This document shows positions 39,236-49,748 of a stretch of DNA of 64,000 nucleotides, in pieces (the first letter of the stretch is position 1; each line of letters starts with the position of its first letter). A program made the position numbers and the translations under genes. Source of the DNA: Dendrophyllia cribrosa (taxonomy: Eukaryota > Cnidaria > Anthozoa > Scleractinia > Dendrophylliidae); contig JAJLRJ010000006.1 of the NCBI GenBank assembly GCA_024195265.1, positions 20,713,877 through 20,777,876 of the forward strand, written 5' to 3'. A model generated the notes under the pieces. It was not told the DNA's origin, ran no database searches, and saw nothing but the letters and a program-made list of their open reading frames with translations.

Positions 39236-39469
39236 TCATTTTTGGTTGTTTATATCATTGTGATCTGATGGATAATGCTGTTTTAAAACTTCAAGAAGTG
39301 CAAGCTGATCTAATGCTAATTCTTCAAAGAATTGTTTTGTGTATTGATTTACATGTTCAACAGATTCAGAACATTCCACGGGTTGTTTAGGGCCCAACCC
39401 CCTCCATATAAAACAATGACGACCAGATTTAGGATGGTTTCTTAAAATTGTGTTTCTTCCACGACCCAT
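39236..39469 (-). CDS. 77-aa end-gene ORF
   Basis: Starts directly inside the right TIR, mirroring PolB at the left end, with the same promoter in the TIR. A basic N-terminus (MGRGRNTILRNHPKSGRH) is followed by an acidic helical C-terminus. No domain recognised. At this position element 3 has an unrelated zinc-finger gene. Confidence 0.6.
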   Translation of the reverse strand: MGRGRNTILRNHPKSGRHCFIWRGLGPKQPVECSESVEHVNQYTKQFFEELALDQLALLEVLKQHYPSDHNDINNQK

Positions 39470-39771
39470 CGTTTATATACAAGGGGTTTTATTTTCTTCA
39501 ATTGGTGGTCTCGTACCGGACCTCTATGCCATGCGGGTTGGGGTTGGGCGGTGGTCTCGTACCGGACCGGCATTCACAGTGAGTAGTTAGTGACGTTGGT
39601 GCATTCGGGACCACCCCCACAGACCCCTATGGAGCCTTAATTTAATGATTGACACCGCCACCCACTGAGCCGACTGGCAGGAGGACCTGTGGGTGGCGGT
39701 GTCAATCATTAAATTAAGGCTCCATAGGGGTCTGTGGGGGTGGTCCCGAATCACCAACGTCACTAACTACT
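39470..39771. repeat. element 1 right TIR with terminal hairpin
   Basis: Inverse of the left TIR up to the start codon of the 77-aa ORF, with few differences. The terminal palindrome is 39,582-39,771; its loop is the inverse of the left loop except for one base. It carries the 19-mer repeats and the early box (39,497-39,505). Confidence 0.92.
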
Positions 39772-39776
39772 AAAGT
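39772..39776. repeat. element 1 target duplication, right
   Basis: AAAGT, matching 22,281-22,285. Confidence 0.75.
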
Positions 39777-40207
39777 TGTTCGGCCAATATTATTTGCTTA
39801 CAAAAAGGCCTGTGTACTGTTTTTTGTCGCTGTCAATTTGCTCTACATGTGCTTGCCGTACCGATGGCAAACTTTTGGCGTCCACTGAGTCAAATTTGCA
39901 GACGACGATGTGCCAAACTCCGATGGATTGCAAGGTGTGTAGTCTAATTTCTGAAAAATACTCCTCCCAAACCTGGCTATGTTGTAAAAATTACCGTCTA
40001 CTTTAGTTTCAGTGTCGTCGGAGACTAAACGGCAACGTTACCATGTGACGAAAGAAGAAGAGGAGCATACCATCAATGTACGGGTGGATGGGATGAAATC
40101 CTTGGATTTATTAAATCCCAGGTAACATCCATGTCGGGCAACTATTTAAAGACGGAGAAAACGGTGGAGTACTATAACAACGCGGAAAAAAAGCGGCGAT
40201 AAAGCGT
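39777..40207. other. unassigned flank of element 1
   Basis: Non-repetitive sequence with short open stretches (such as YHVTKEEEEHTINVRVDG near 40,040) that could be exons of the gene at 40,208, but no convincing splice structure is visible. Confidence 0.35.
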
Positions 40208-40609
40208 GTGCAGAGGATTGTCAACCAAAATATAAAGAAAGCAAGCCAGGAAAGCGGACCAAGTACATCTAAAAGCATGTCGCAACCAAGCACCTCTCAA
40301 AGCATGTCGCAAATGATTAAAAAATCCAAAATCCGTTACGCGATGAAGTCCACTGCAGAGGAGCGACGGCTGAGTAAGTTTGCTTATGAAGCATATGTAC
40401 AAAGTAGTGATTCTTGTGAAGAGGAACCACCAATTGAACGTGGTGACCCTTCTGGTGATGATGAAGAGAAGCCAGCTGAACCTAGCGGAAGCGATGTCCT
40501 CAGTGCGAAAGCACCAAAGAAACAAGAGAACAAGAAGAAGAAACGTCGTGAAAAGTATTCCAAGCAAATCAAGCACACACACAAATGTGCAATAAGGCCA
40601 TGCGTATGA
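40208..40609 (+). CDS. unidentified Lys/Ser/Glu-rich ORF
   Basis: Frame open from about 40,175; the first candidate start is GTG at 40,208, no ATG near the start. About 133 residues: Ser/Gln-rich (ASQESGPSTSKSMSQPSTSQ), then AEERRLSKFAYEAYVQSSDS, an acidic stretch and a Lys-rich tail. It looks like a disordered part of a nuclear protein, perhaps an exon or a transposon accessory gene. AG before AGGATTGTC could be a splice acceptor. Not recognised. Confidence 0.35.
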   Translation: MQRIVNQNIKKASQESGPSTSKSMSQPSTSQSMSQMIKKSKIRYAMKSTAEERRLSKFAYEAYVQSSDSCEEEPPIERGDPSGDDEEKPAEPSGSDVLSAKAPKKQENKKKKRREKYSKQIKHTHKCAIRPCV

Positions 40610-40860
40610 TGGACAAAATTAATTCCGTTTTAGATAAATTTGAAGATACAAACAGCGAATGACTTTTATGAAATCATGAATAAAAAGATATCTGCGTATA
40701 TTTCAACTATCATGAAACTTGCTAAAAGGATTGAATAAACTTTGAATAAACTGCTTGTTCACGCAAAATAAAGATATTCACGAGCTTCATCTGAAATTAG
40801 CATACTTATTAGGTGTTAGCCACTAATAGAAGGTCATTGTCATATGGAGTGTGCTTATGC
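40610..40860. other. AT-rich spacer
   Basis: Downstream of the unidentified ORF; contains AATAAA words (near 40,735-40,770) that could end a transcript. Nothing else seen. Confidence 0.35.
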
Positions 40861-41237
40861 GAAACATCTCTACTAAGTTGTATATTTTGTGCCATTTGGC
40901 GATATAACGTGGAAATAAGCTAAGCGACATTTTGCCATTTCGGCGGGACAGTGTCATCAGTATGCATTTACGAAGAGTATTTACGAAGTGCGGCGGCTAA
41001 AACCGAAAATGCCCCAAATATGGACGAACAGGCTCCGTAATTTTTCTCCTAGAAGCCAACAAATGTCTCACAAGTTATGAAAAACAAACAATTTATTTTT
41101 CCATCTTACAAACATTAACTAAGCAAATGCAACGAAGTTAAGCAGCTCAAAATAGACTGAGCCATTTTAACGCACGCATTTTCGTTTCAGATAAATATCA
41201 CGATTCACACTGACTCTCCAGCAAACAAAGAGGTCTT

Positions 41238-41368
41238 TCTGCATGTACCGGTATCCATGGTCTTCTATTGTTTGTGAGTCATTGTATTTTTGGTCTTGTT
41301 TTGCATTTGTATTGTTGTCGTTCCTTGTTCCTTTTCTTTTACGTAATGTGTGCTCCGGTACATGCAGA
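41238..41368. mobile_element. MITE-B copy in the right array
   Basis: 131 bp between TCTGCATGTACCGG and CCGGTACATGCAGA in a type A unit. Confidence 0.75.
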
Positions 41369-41729
41369 ATATACCAAACAAAGGCAAGTTTGATTTCAAG
41401 CTTAACTGTAATCCACTTCAATCCTTGTAATTCTGCGCTTTATCTCCACACCACTACTTTTGTTTTGTATTATAGGATCTTTTTGTCCAACTAAGTTGTA
41501 TATTTTGTGCCATTTGGCGATATAACGTAAGAATAAGCTAAGCATCATTTTGCCATTTCCGCGGGACAGTGTCATCAGTATGCAGTTACGAAGAGTATTC
41601 ACGAAGAACGACGGCTAAAACCGAAACTTCCCGATATATTTACGAACAGGCTCCGTAATTTTTCTCCTTGGAACCAACAAATGTCTCATAAGTTATGACA
41701 AACAAACAATTTATTTTTCCATCTTACAA

Positions 41730-41999
41730 GCCAACACTGAACAAACAGTGGGACTCAATCCGCGCTAAGTTATTTCTTTAGAAAGTCCTTTTAACTCTTG
41801 TTTTATTTATTTAATTAGTTTAATTTTTTTTATCACCTATATTTACATATTTTGCCACATTTTTGCGCTCTCTACATTCTTATGCTTTTATACTGTAATA
41901 TATTTATGCTAATTCTGTATTCTTACATACACTTGAAAATGACCTCGGAGAGGTCGAAACGTCGTGATTTTTTATCGCTAATTTTTATAGTAAAATCTT
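41730..41999 (+). mobile_element. short PLE-like 3' remnant
   Basis: 270 bp inserted in a type B unit between direct copies of TTACAA (41,724-41,729 and 42,000-42,005). It ends with a hammerhead-like motif (41,930-41,972): stem GACCTC/GAGGTC, then GAAAC, GTC, and outer pairing CAC/GTG. The core box is degenerate. Resembles a 5'-truncated insertion of a PLE unlike those at 1 and 11,771. Confidence 0.5.
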
Positions 42000-43525
42000 T
42001 TACAAACATTACCTAAGCAAATGCAAGTAAGTAAAGGAGCTCAAAATAGACTGAGCCCTTATAACGCACGCATTTTGGTTTCAGATAAATGTCATTATTG
42101 ACCCTGCCTCTACAGAAAACAAAGGCAACTTTGCTTTCAAGCTAAACTGTAATCCTCTTCAATCCTTGCAATCCTGCGCTTTATCTCTAAACCACTACTT
42201 TTGTTTTGTATTATAGGACCTTTTTCTCCAATTAAGTTGCATATTTTGTGCCGTTTGGCGATATAACGTGGAAATAAGCTAAGCGTCATTTTGCCATTTC
42301 GGCGGGACAGTGTCATGAGTATGCATTTACGAAGAGTACTTACGAAGTGCGGCGGCTAAAACCGAAAATGTCCGAAATATGGACGGACAGGCTCCGTAAT
42401 TTTTCTCCTAGAAGCCAACAAATGTCTCATAAGTTATGACAAACAAACAATTTATTTTTCCATCTTACAAACATTACCTAAGCAAATGCAAGTAAGTAAA
42501 GGAGCTCAAAATAGACTGAGCCCTTATAACGCACGCATTTTGGTTTCAGATAAATGTCACTATTGACCCTGCGTCTACAGCAAACAAAGGCAACTTTGCT
42601 TTCAAGCTAAACTGTAATCCTCTTCAATCCTTGCAATCCTGCGCTTTATCTCCAAACCACTACTTTTGTTTTGTATTATAGGATCTTTTTGTCCAACTAA
42701 GTTGTATATTTTGTGCTATTTGGCGATATAACGTAAAAATAAGCTAAGCATCATTTTACCATTTCGGCGGGACAGTGTCATCAGTATGCAGTTACGAAGA
42801 GTATTCACGAAGAACGACGGCTAAAACCGAAACTTCCCGATATATTTACGAACAGGCTCCGTAATTTTTCTCCTTGGAGCCAATAAATGTCTCATAAGTT
42901 ATGACAAACAAACAATTTATTTTTCCATCTTACAAACATTACCTAAGCAAATGCAAGTAAGTAAAGGAGCTCAAAATAGACTGAGCCCTTATAACGCACG
43001 CATTTTGGTTTCAGATAAATGTCACTATTGACCCTGCGTCTACAGCAAACAAAGGCAACTTTGCTTTCAAGCTAAACTGTAATCCTCTTCAATCCTTGCA
43101 ATCCTGCGCTTTATCTCTAAACCACTACTTTTGTTTTGTATTATAGACCTTTTTCTCCAATTAAGTTGCATATTTTGTGCCATTTGGCGATATAACGTGG
43201 AAATAAGCTAAGCGACATTTTGCCATTTCGGCGGGACAGTGTCATCAGTATGCATTTACGAAGAGTATTTACGAAGTGCGGCGGCTAAAGCCGAAAATGC
43301 CCCAAATATGGACGAACAGGCTCCGTAATTTTTCTTCTAGAAGCCAACAAATGTCTCATAAGTTATGACAAACAAACAATTTATTTTTCCATCTTACAAA
43401 CATTAACTAAGCAGATGCAACGAAGTTAAGCAGCTCAAAATAGACTGAGCCGTTTTAACGCACGCATTTTGGTTTCAGATAAATATCACGATTGACACTG
43501 ACTCTCCAGCAAACGAAGAGTTCTT

Positions 43526-43656
43526 TCTGCATGTACCGGTATCCATGGTCTTCTATTGTTTGTGAGTTATTGTATTTTTGGTCTTGTTTTGCATTTGTAT
43601 TGTTTTCGTTCCTTGTTCCTTTTCTTTTACGTAATGTGTGCTCCGGTACATGCAGA
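43526..43656. mobile_element. MITE-B copy in the right array
   Basis: 131 bp with the same ends, in the type A unit that starts near 43,162. Confidence 0.75.
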
Positions 43657-44607
43657 ATATACCAAACAAAGGCAAGTTTGATTTCAAGCTAAACTGTAAT
43701 CCACTTCAATCCTTGTAATTCTGCGCTTTATCTCCAAACCACTATTTTGTTTTGTATTATAGGATCTTTTTGTCCAACTAAGTTGTATATTTTGTGCCAT
43801 TTGGCGATATAACGTAAAAATAAGCTAAGCATCATTTTGCCATTTCGGCGGGACAGTGTCATCAGTATGCAGTTACGAAGAGTATTCACGAAGAACGACG
43901 GCTAAAACCGAAACTTCCCGATATATTTACGAACAGGCTCCGTAATTTTTCTCCTTGGAGCCAACAAATGTCTCATAAGTTATGACAAACAAACAATTGA
44001 TATTTCCATGTTACAAACATTACCTAAGCAAATGCAAGTAAGTAAAGGAGCTCAAAATAGACTGAGCCCTTATAACGCACGCATTTTCGTTTCAGATAAA
44101 TGTCATTATTGACCCTGCCTCTACAGCAAACAAAGGCAACTTTGCTTTCAAGCTAAACTGTAATCCTCTTCAATCCTTGCAATCCTGCGCTTTATCTGTA
44201 AACCACTACTTTTGTTTTGTATTATAGCACCTTTTTCTCCAATTAAGTTGCATATTTTGTGCCATTTGGCGATATAACGTGGAAATAAGCTAATCGACAT
44301 TTTGCCATTTCGGCGGGGATAGTGTCATCAGTATGCATTTACGAAGAGTACTTACGAAGTGCGGCGGCTAAAACTGAAAATGCCCCCAAATATGGACGAA
44401 CAGGCTCCGTAATTTTTCTCCTAGAAGCCAACAAATGTCTCATAAGTTATGACAAACAAACAATTTATTTTTCCATCTTACAAACATTAAGTAAGCAAAT
44501 GCAACGAAGTTAAGCAGCTCAAAATAGACTTAGCCGTTTTAACGCACGCATTTTCGTTTCAAATAAATATCACGATTGACACTGACCCTCCAGCAAACAG
44601 AGTTCTT

Positions 44608-44738
44608 TCTGCATGTACCGGTATCCATGGTCTTCTATTGCTTGTGAGTTATTGTATTTTTGGTCTTGTTTTGCATTTGTATTGTTGTCGTTCCTTGTTC
44701 CTTTTCTTTTACGTAATGTGTGCTCCGGTACATGCAGA
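44608..44738. mobile_element. MITE-B copy in the right array
   Basis: 131 bp with the same ends, in the last type A unit; element 2 begins 33 bp further on. Confidence 0.75.
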
Positions 44739-44771
44739 ATATACCAAACAAAGGCAAGTTTGATTTCAAGC

Positions 44772-45014
44772 AGTAGTGGGTAGAGAGGCAGTCAAATACG
44801 GTTTTTCGAACCCATAAAATAAGCGGTACTCACTGCGTTCGGACCGCTTATTTTATGGGTTCGAAAAACCTTAATTGACGTGCCTCTCTACCCACTACTC
44901 TGGATACCCCTCCCTCAACCCCCGTAAGAGGGGGTCAAATGCGTTTTTTCCCGAGCCCGCCCGCAACGGCAAGCGAGACATAACCAATTGAAGAAATCCA
45001 AAAGCCCTTTATAT
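44772..45014. repeat. element 2 left TIR with terminal hairpin
   Basis: Starts AGTAGTGGGTAGAGAGGC. The outer 128 bp (44,772-44,899) folds into a hairpin with one or two bulges near ACGG/CCTTAATT. A smaller CCCCCGTAAGAGGGGG hairpin follows, then CCAATTGAA at 44,984-44,992 and TTTATAT at the start codon. Apart from the initial AGTAGT, unlike the element 1 TIR. Confidence 0.85.
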
Positions 45015-48000
45015 ATGGCACAACCCAGGCAACGAAGAGGACGTGATGCCAATCAACGCGAGCTGATTGCCTGGCTGGACGCACAGGCACGAAATGTCGA
45101 CGACAATAATGCTGAGGTCGAGCCTCAAAACAACCCACCGGATCTAGATTTTGAACAACTTGTTCAAATCTATGATCGGGTTGACCAGTGGGTTGAACGT
45201 GGCAGACGAATACTCCGGTTCCGCTTTGTAAACAATCTCGAAAACTCTCTTGTCGGCAGAATTTTGAACAAAATCAAGCAAAATGTTCACACACGACACG
45301 CAATCAATTTACGCTTCACATTCGAGTTACGAAACACTGAAACCGAGGAGTTGAGAATGTTTTATCAAAACAACGACAACAGTCGTTGGCTAGCCACTCT
45401 TTCCGAGACACGACAGTGGCTGCAAGCCCAGGAAGAGTTTCGTCTTCAAAACGCAAGACTCAACAGGCCTGACACCAAATGGGTTTACGAACGCACTGTC
45501 CTGCTTGATCTCAAAGTCGTGCTGGATCGACAACCCTTGCAAATAGGCCTCGGACGTCTTCCTGATTGGATTCGCAACAAAAGAGAAGTCATTGCCCTTG
45601 ACAATTTCAACGACAATCTTTGTCTCTTTCGTTGCTTGGCTGTCCATTGGGGAGCTCGTAGAGATTACAACACTCGCAGAACCAGGGAACTCGCGGAAAG
45701 CTTCTTCGCAGTTTATCCGGGGCTTCGAGGCCAGCTAAATTTGCGGCACTTCTCTAAAATCGAAATGCATTTCAAGCAAGGAATTGCCACATATCTTGTT
45801 CTCCCCAATGGTGACTTCATTTTATATCACACTCCTGCGAATTACGACAAGGTGGGCGCTTCAACCATGACTGTCGGTATTCATGAGGGCCACTCCTTCT
45901 TGATCACCAATATCAATAAAGTCACAAACAATTACACTTGTGGCGAGTGTGGTGGGAGGTTCACACGGGCTGATAACTTGAAGCGCCACTCCAAGAGGTG
46001 TACTCGTGGCCAAACCAAAATCGACTGCCCCGGGAAACGTGTCCTCCCTCCGGAGTCAGCTTTTGAGAAAGCCTTTTACCCAGAAGGCGGTTTCGGTGTC
46101 AAGGCAGTGTGCTGGCTGGAGTGGGAGGCGAAGCAGCGTGACATTCACATCCACCATCACAGATGCGGCCATGGTGGTGAGCGCTATATTTGTGGGGCTC
46201 TAGTCGACGGCTATCACCCAGAAAGCAAGACAGTTTTCCAGTTCCACGGTTGTTTCTGGCACGGTTGCGAGGAATGTTACCCCAAGGGAACGAGGGACGA
46301 AGGTGTATATGTTGACCATAGGGGCAACACAATCACAAGGATGGTTGCTTACCAAAAGACTCTGCAACGAACTCAGTTGCTTAGAGACGCTGGGTACAAC
46401 GTGGTGGAAAGGTGGCAACACGAACAGCCTTCCTCCTGGTGGAATGACCGTTGCCCACAGAAAAGAAACAAAACATATCCCCACGCGATCGTCTACGACT
46501 TCGAAGCGTACCAGGACAAGACCAAGGCAGCTCGCCCGACACGCGATCTCTCTTATGAAAGCGAGCATGTGCCCATCTCAGTCTCCATTGCCGACACGTT
46601 GAACCCTGAGCCTGAGTACATTTGCTCCAAAGATCCTGACGAGCTTATCGGGCTGTTTTATGCCTCCCTGGAGTGGCGAAGCGCAGCCATCCGAGAGGAT
46701 GTGGCTGGCCAATATATGCCCCCAGACCTTGAGAGAGAATCCTCCTGAGAAGCAACTCCAGCTCATCGACAAATGGTGCAACCAAGTGCCTGTGGTCGGC
46801 TTCAACTCAGGCCATTACGATCTCAAGCTTATCCGCAAGTACTTTGTTTCTCATTTCGCTCAAGAGAACGGGGTCTTCGCCGCGGAGAAAGAGGGACGCA
46901 TCATGTTCATCAACACTCCCAGCTACAAGTTCTTGGACATCATGAATTATTTGGCCCCAGGCATTACGTACGACAAGTGGGTCAAGACGTATGGAGCGAC
47001 ACAGACCAAGTCCTGGCTCCCATACGAGTGGTTTGACAGCGCTGACAAGCTGGATTACCCTGGTCTTCCCCCATACGAGTGCTGGTACTCACAACTCAAA
47101 AACGCCTTCGTTCTTTCTCCAAAGGAGCACGAAGAATGCAATCGCCTCTTCCACGAGAAAGGCATGAAGACATTCGGAGACTGACTGGAGTATTACAACA
47201 ATCTAGACGTGTCTCCCTTCCTCAAAGCTCTCAAAACGATGAAGGGCTTTTACACGGGCCTCGGGGTTGACATCTTCAAAGACGCGGTCTCCTTGCCAGG
47301 GGTATCAATGCAATACGTCTTGCGAGGCTCATTGAGAGGGCGCAATGCTCCAGTCCTATACGCCCCCGGCCCAGAAGCTTACGCCATGCTGAAGGGGGCT
47401 GTGGTTGGCGGGCCAAGCCTGGTCTTCACCCGCAAACACGTGCGCGGCGAAACCCGCATCCGTTCTCACAAATACAACTTAGCCCGCATCACGAAACGGA
47501 TTGTGGGGTTCGATGCTAACTCCCTTTACCCAAGCACGATGCTGCAGGAGATGCCCTGTGGTAAAGAGAAGGTTGTGCATTACAATGTCCCGGTGCAGGC
47601 AGCGAAAGCTCTCGAAATGAATCTGAATACAGGCAGGTGGTTCGGGTTTGCGGAAGTGGACATCGAAGTCCCTCGAGAGTTGTGGGAGAAGTTCGAAGAG
47701 TTTCCACCGCTCTTCATCAACCAAGCAGTGCCTAACGAATGCGTTCCACAACATATGCACGACTACCTCCAAGAAAGTGGCCGAACCCGCTTTCCCGACC
47801 AGAAAAAGCTTCTGGGTGTTCTGTCAGCGAAAAAGATGCTGATCTACGCACCCCTCTTGAAATGGTATCTCAACAGCGGGCTCAAGATCACGGCAGTCTA
47901 CCGCACGATCGATTATAGACCCAAAAAGCTCTTCGACTGGTTCGTTCGCGAGGTCGCCGACAACCGAAGGAAAGGCGACGCTGACAAGGATAAGGCACTG

Positions 48001-48762
48001 CTCCTTGGCAACAGCGCTTACGGCAAGTTCATCGAAGCTGTGGAGCGCCAGACAAGAACGTTGTACACAACTGACGAGAATGAGGTCGACAAGAATCTCC
48101 GCTCACCCTTGTTCGATGATCTCGAAGAGATCGGAGATGCTTACAAGATCGAGCTGCGCAAGCCAAAGGTCACAATCGACCGCCCTTTTCAAGTGGGCAT
48201 TGTTGTGTACCAACTTGCCAAGCTCCGCATGCTGGAGTTCTATTACGACTTCCTAGATTACTTCATCGACAGGCGCGACTTCGAGCTCATCCAGATGGAC
48301 ACGGACAGCATGTACTTCGCTCTTGCTCACGACACTCTGGAAGAGGCCGTTCGCCCGGAACTTCGCGACCAGTTCGAGGCGGAGAAGAAGAATTGGTTGG
48401 CGTGGGACAAGTGGAGCGGCAGAGAGCCGGGCTTGTTCGAGCTTGAGAAGGAAGGCACACGGGCCATAGCCCTGTGAAGCAAGTTCTATTACGTAGAAAA
48501 CGAGGCTAGCGGAGAGGCCAAGATGTCCTCCAAGGGCGTCAACAAGAAGCAGAACGAGCTTCGCTGGGAAAGGTACGAAAGTGCCCTGCAGGGGGGCAGG
48601 GACATGGCCGCCAACAGGGGCTTTCGAATGTACAACGGGGCCATGTTCACGTACAAGCAGCACAAGCTGGGCCTTTCCGCTTATTACGACAAGCGTTGGG
48701 TGCTGCCAGACGGCATCCACACAGAACCAATCGAGTTTCACAACCCAGCTGGGGGCAACTGA
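45015..48762 (+). pseudogene. type B DNA polymerase, second type, disrupted
   Basis: Start chosen at the ATG after TTTATAT. Order: NQRELIAWLDAQ motif (13-24); OTU-like region DNFNDNLCLFRCLAVHW; C2H2 finger YTCGECGGRFTRADNLKRHS; FQFHGCFWHGCEEC; Exo I VYDFEAYQDK; Exo II FNSGHYDLKLIRKYF; Exo III NNLDVSPFLKALK; motif A VGFDANSLYPSTML; motif B LLGNSAYGKFIEAV; motif C IQMDTDSMYFAL. A frameshift lies near 46,740 and TGA codons at 47,182-47,184 and 48,475-48,477, each one base from a Trp or Cys codon expected there. Motifs A-C differ from element 1 PolB, so this is another polymerase lineage. Convergent with the integrase (25-bp overlap). Confidence 0.9.
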
Positions 48763-49727
48763 GTGCCCGGGGGCACCACCATCAACTCCTCACGAACAAA
48801 CCCTCTCTTGGGCCCGTCGTAGAGATAATACACGACAGGCGCATCTGGCTTGGTGACAACCTTCTCAATGTTGTGGACCTTCAAAGACCAGATCGGATCA
48901 GTCGCACGCCTCCCACCGCCTTCCACCTCACCGGGGTAATAAAGATATCTCACACTCACCCGGGGTGGGAGCTTCTTCTCATTCACCCCCACAGGCCTAG
49001 CATATGGTGTCGCAGGCTTGGCTGATATTGCTTTCTCTTTGATTGCTTGAGCGGGCTTCTTGCCAGTGAGTCTTGTTACTTCATTGTTCAAGGCCGAGAC
49101 AACCTCTGGCAGCCTTTTCACCCAAGCCGTCGAACGGCCAGAGGGCATATTCATTTCAACGGCATACTGATAACCAAACAGTCTTTCAGCCAGGGTGCGA
49201 TTGAATCTCTCCACAATTGCTTGGTCTCTGTGGATATCAACCCGCCCGCGACGAATGGTCGTTTTGTTGTTTTCCATGGTCTTTGTCACAGCCCCCATAA
49301 ACTCTTTCCCAGGGTCAACTTGTAAGAGTTGAGGCCACTTCAAAGGCCCGCGTCTGTAAATCTTCTGAAATGCCCTTGAGACTTCTTCAGACTCTTTCGA
49401 AGTCAGGGGCTCTGCTGCTTTGAAACGGCTAGCCACATCAACAAGGGTTAATGCGTATTTGTAAACCTTTCTCCCGTGAGGAAGTTTGTCGTGGGGCAGG
49501 AAGAGAAGATCTGCTTGATGCACTGCATTGGGTAATGAGACATCAAACTTGGGCCGAGGGATATGGCGTGGCGCCGGGAGGTAAACTTGCCAAAGGGCTT
49601 GTTTGACCAGCCATTTCTTTGCGACATCATCAGAAACCTTGGCTGATGCAGCTAGCTTTTTCACAGCGGCAAGACCTTTCCAATACCCTTTCGGACTGTA
49701 ATAGATCTTTGAGAGTTTCGCCTCCAT
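48738..49727 (-). CDS. retroviral-type integrase (element 2)
   Basis: 329 residues, intact, about 95% identical to the element 1 protein with the same Asp, Asp and Glu positions. Similarity to element 1 begins at the PolB stop codon and continues through this gene, whereas PolB itself is unrelated at this level. Late-type TATATATA motif upstream (49,731-49,742). Confidence 0.92.
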   Translation of the reverse strand: MEAKLSKIYYSPKGYWKGLAAVKKLAASAKVSDDVAKKWLVKQALWQVYLPAPRHIPRPKFDVSLPNAVHQADLLFLPHDKLPHGRKVYKYALTLVDVASRFKAAEPLTSKESEEVSRAFQKIYRRGPLKWPQLLQVDPGKEFMGAVTKTMENNKTTIRRGRVDIHRDQAIVERFNRTLAERLFGYQYAVEMNMPSGRSTAWVKRLPEVVSALNNEVTRLTGKKPAQAIKEKAISAKPATPYARPVGVNEKKLPPRVSVRYLYYPGEVEGGGRRATDPIWSLKVHNIEKVVTKPDAPVVYYLYDGPKRGFVREELMVVPPGTQLPPAGL

Positions 49728-49748
49728 AGAGGGTATATATATGTTTGT

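Larger units (their letters stand above)
22286..39771. mobile_element. element 1: near-complete Polinton/Maverick-class endogenous virus-like element
   Basis: 17,486 bp bounded by ~300-bp TIRs starting with AG and by the 5-bp duplication AAAGT. Gene order: PolB (+), then a minus-strand block (integrase, 145-aa, 73-aa, Glu-rich, 148-aa, 208-aa, 79-aa, ATPase, 74-aa, capsid), coiled-coil membrane protein (+), 607-aa protein (-), two penton-like proteins (+), membrane protein (+), VLTF3-like (+), YqaJ nuclease (-) and a 77-aa ORF (-). Genes abut or overlap by a few bases and no introns are seen. PolB, retroviral-type integrase, packaging ATPase and capsid genes are the Polinton/adintovirus hallmark set. 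I see no Ulp1/adenain-type protease. Confidence 0.9.
40861..44767 (-). repeat. ~465-bp repeat array, right copy, alternating A/B units
   Basis: Seven units begin near 40,873, 41,488, 42,231, 42,697, 43,162, 43,779 and 44,238, marked by AAGTTG(T/C)ATATTTTGTGCC. They alternate strictly: A has CATTTACGAAG and GTGCGGCGGC, B has CAGTTACGAAG and AACGACGGC. A units usually carry MITE-B and one B unit carries a PLE remnant; without these, spacing is about 459-470 bp. The array is the inverse complement, with divergence, of the repeats at 1,139-3,233. Confidence 0.85.

Noticed and set aside
46660..46748. Separate gene starting at 46,660
   Set aside because: It is the +1 frame continuing the polymerase after a frameshift near 46,740; exonuclease motifs continue in order.
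48475..48477. Selenocysteine at the TGA replacing an expected Cys in element 2 PolB
   Set aside because: The gene also has a frameshift and another TGA at a Trp position, no SECIS-like structure was noticed, and decay is simpler.
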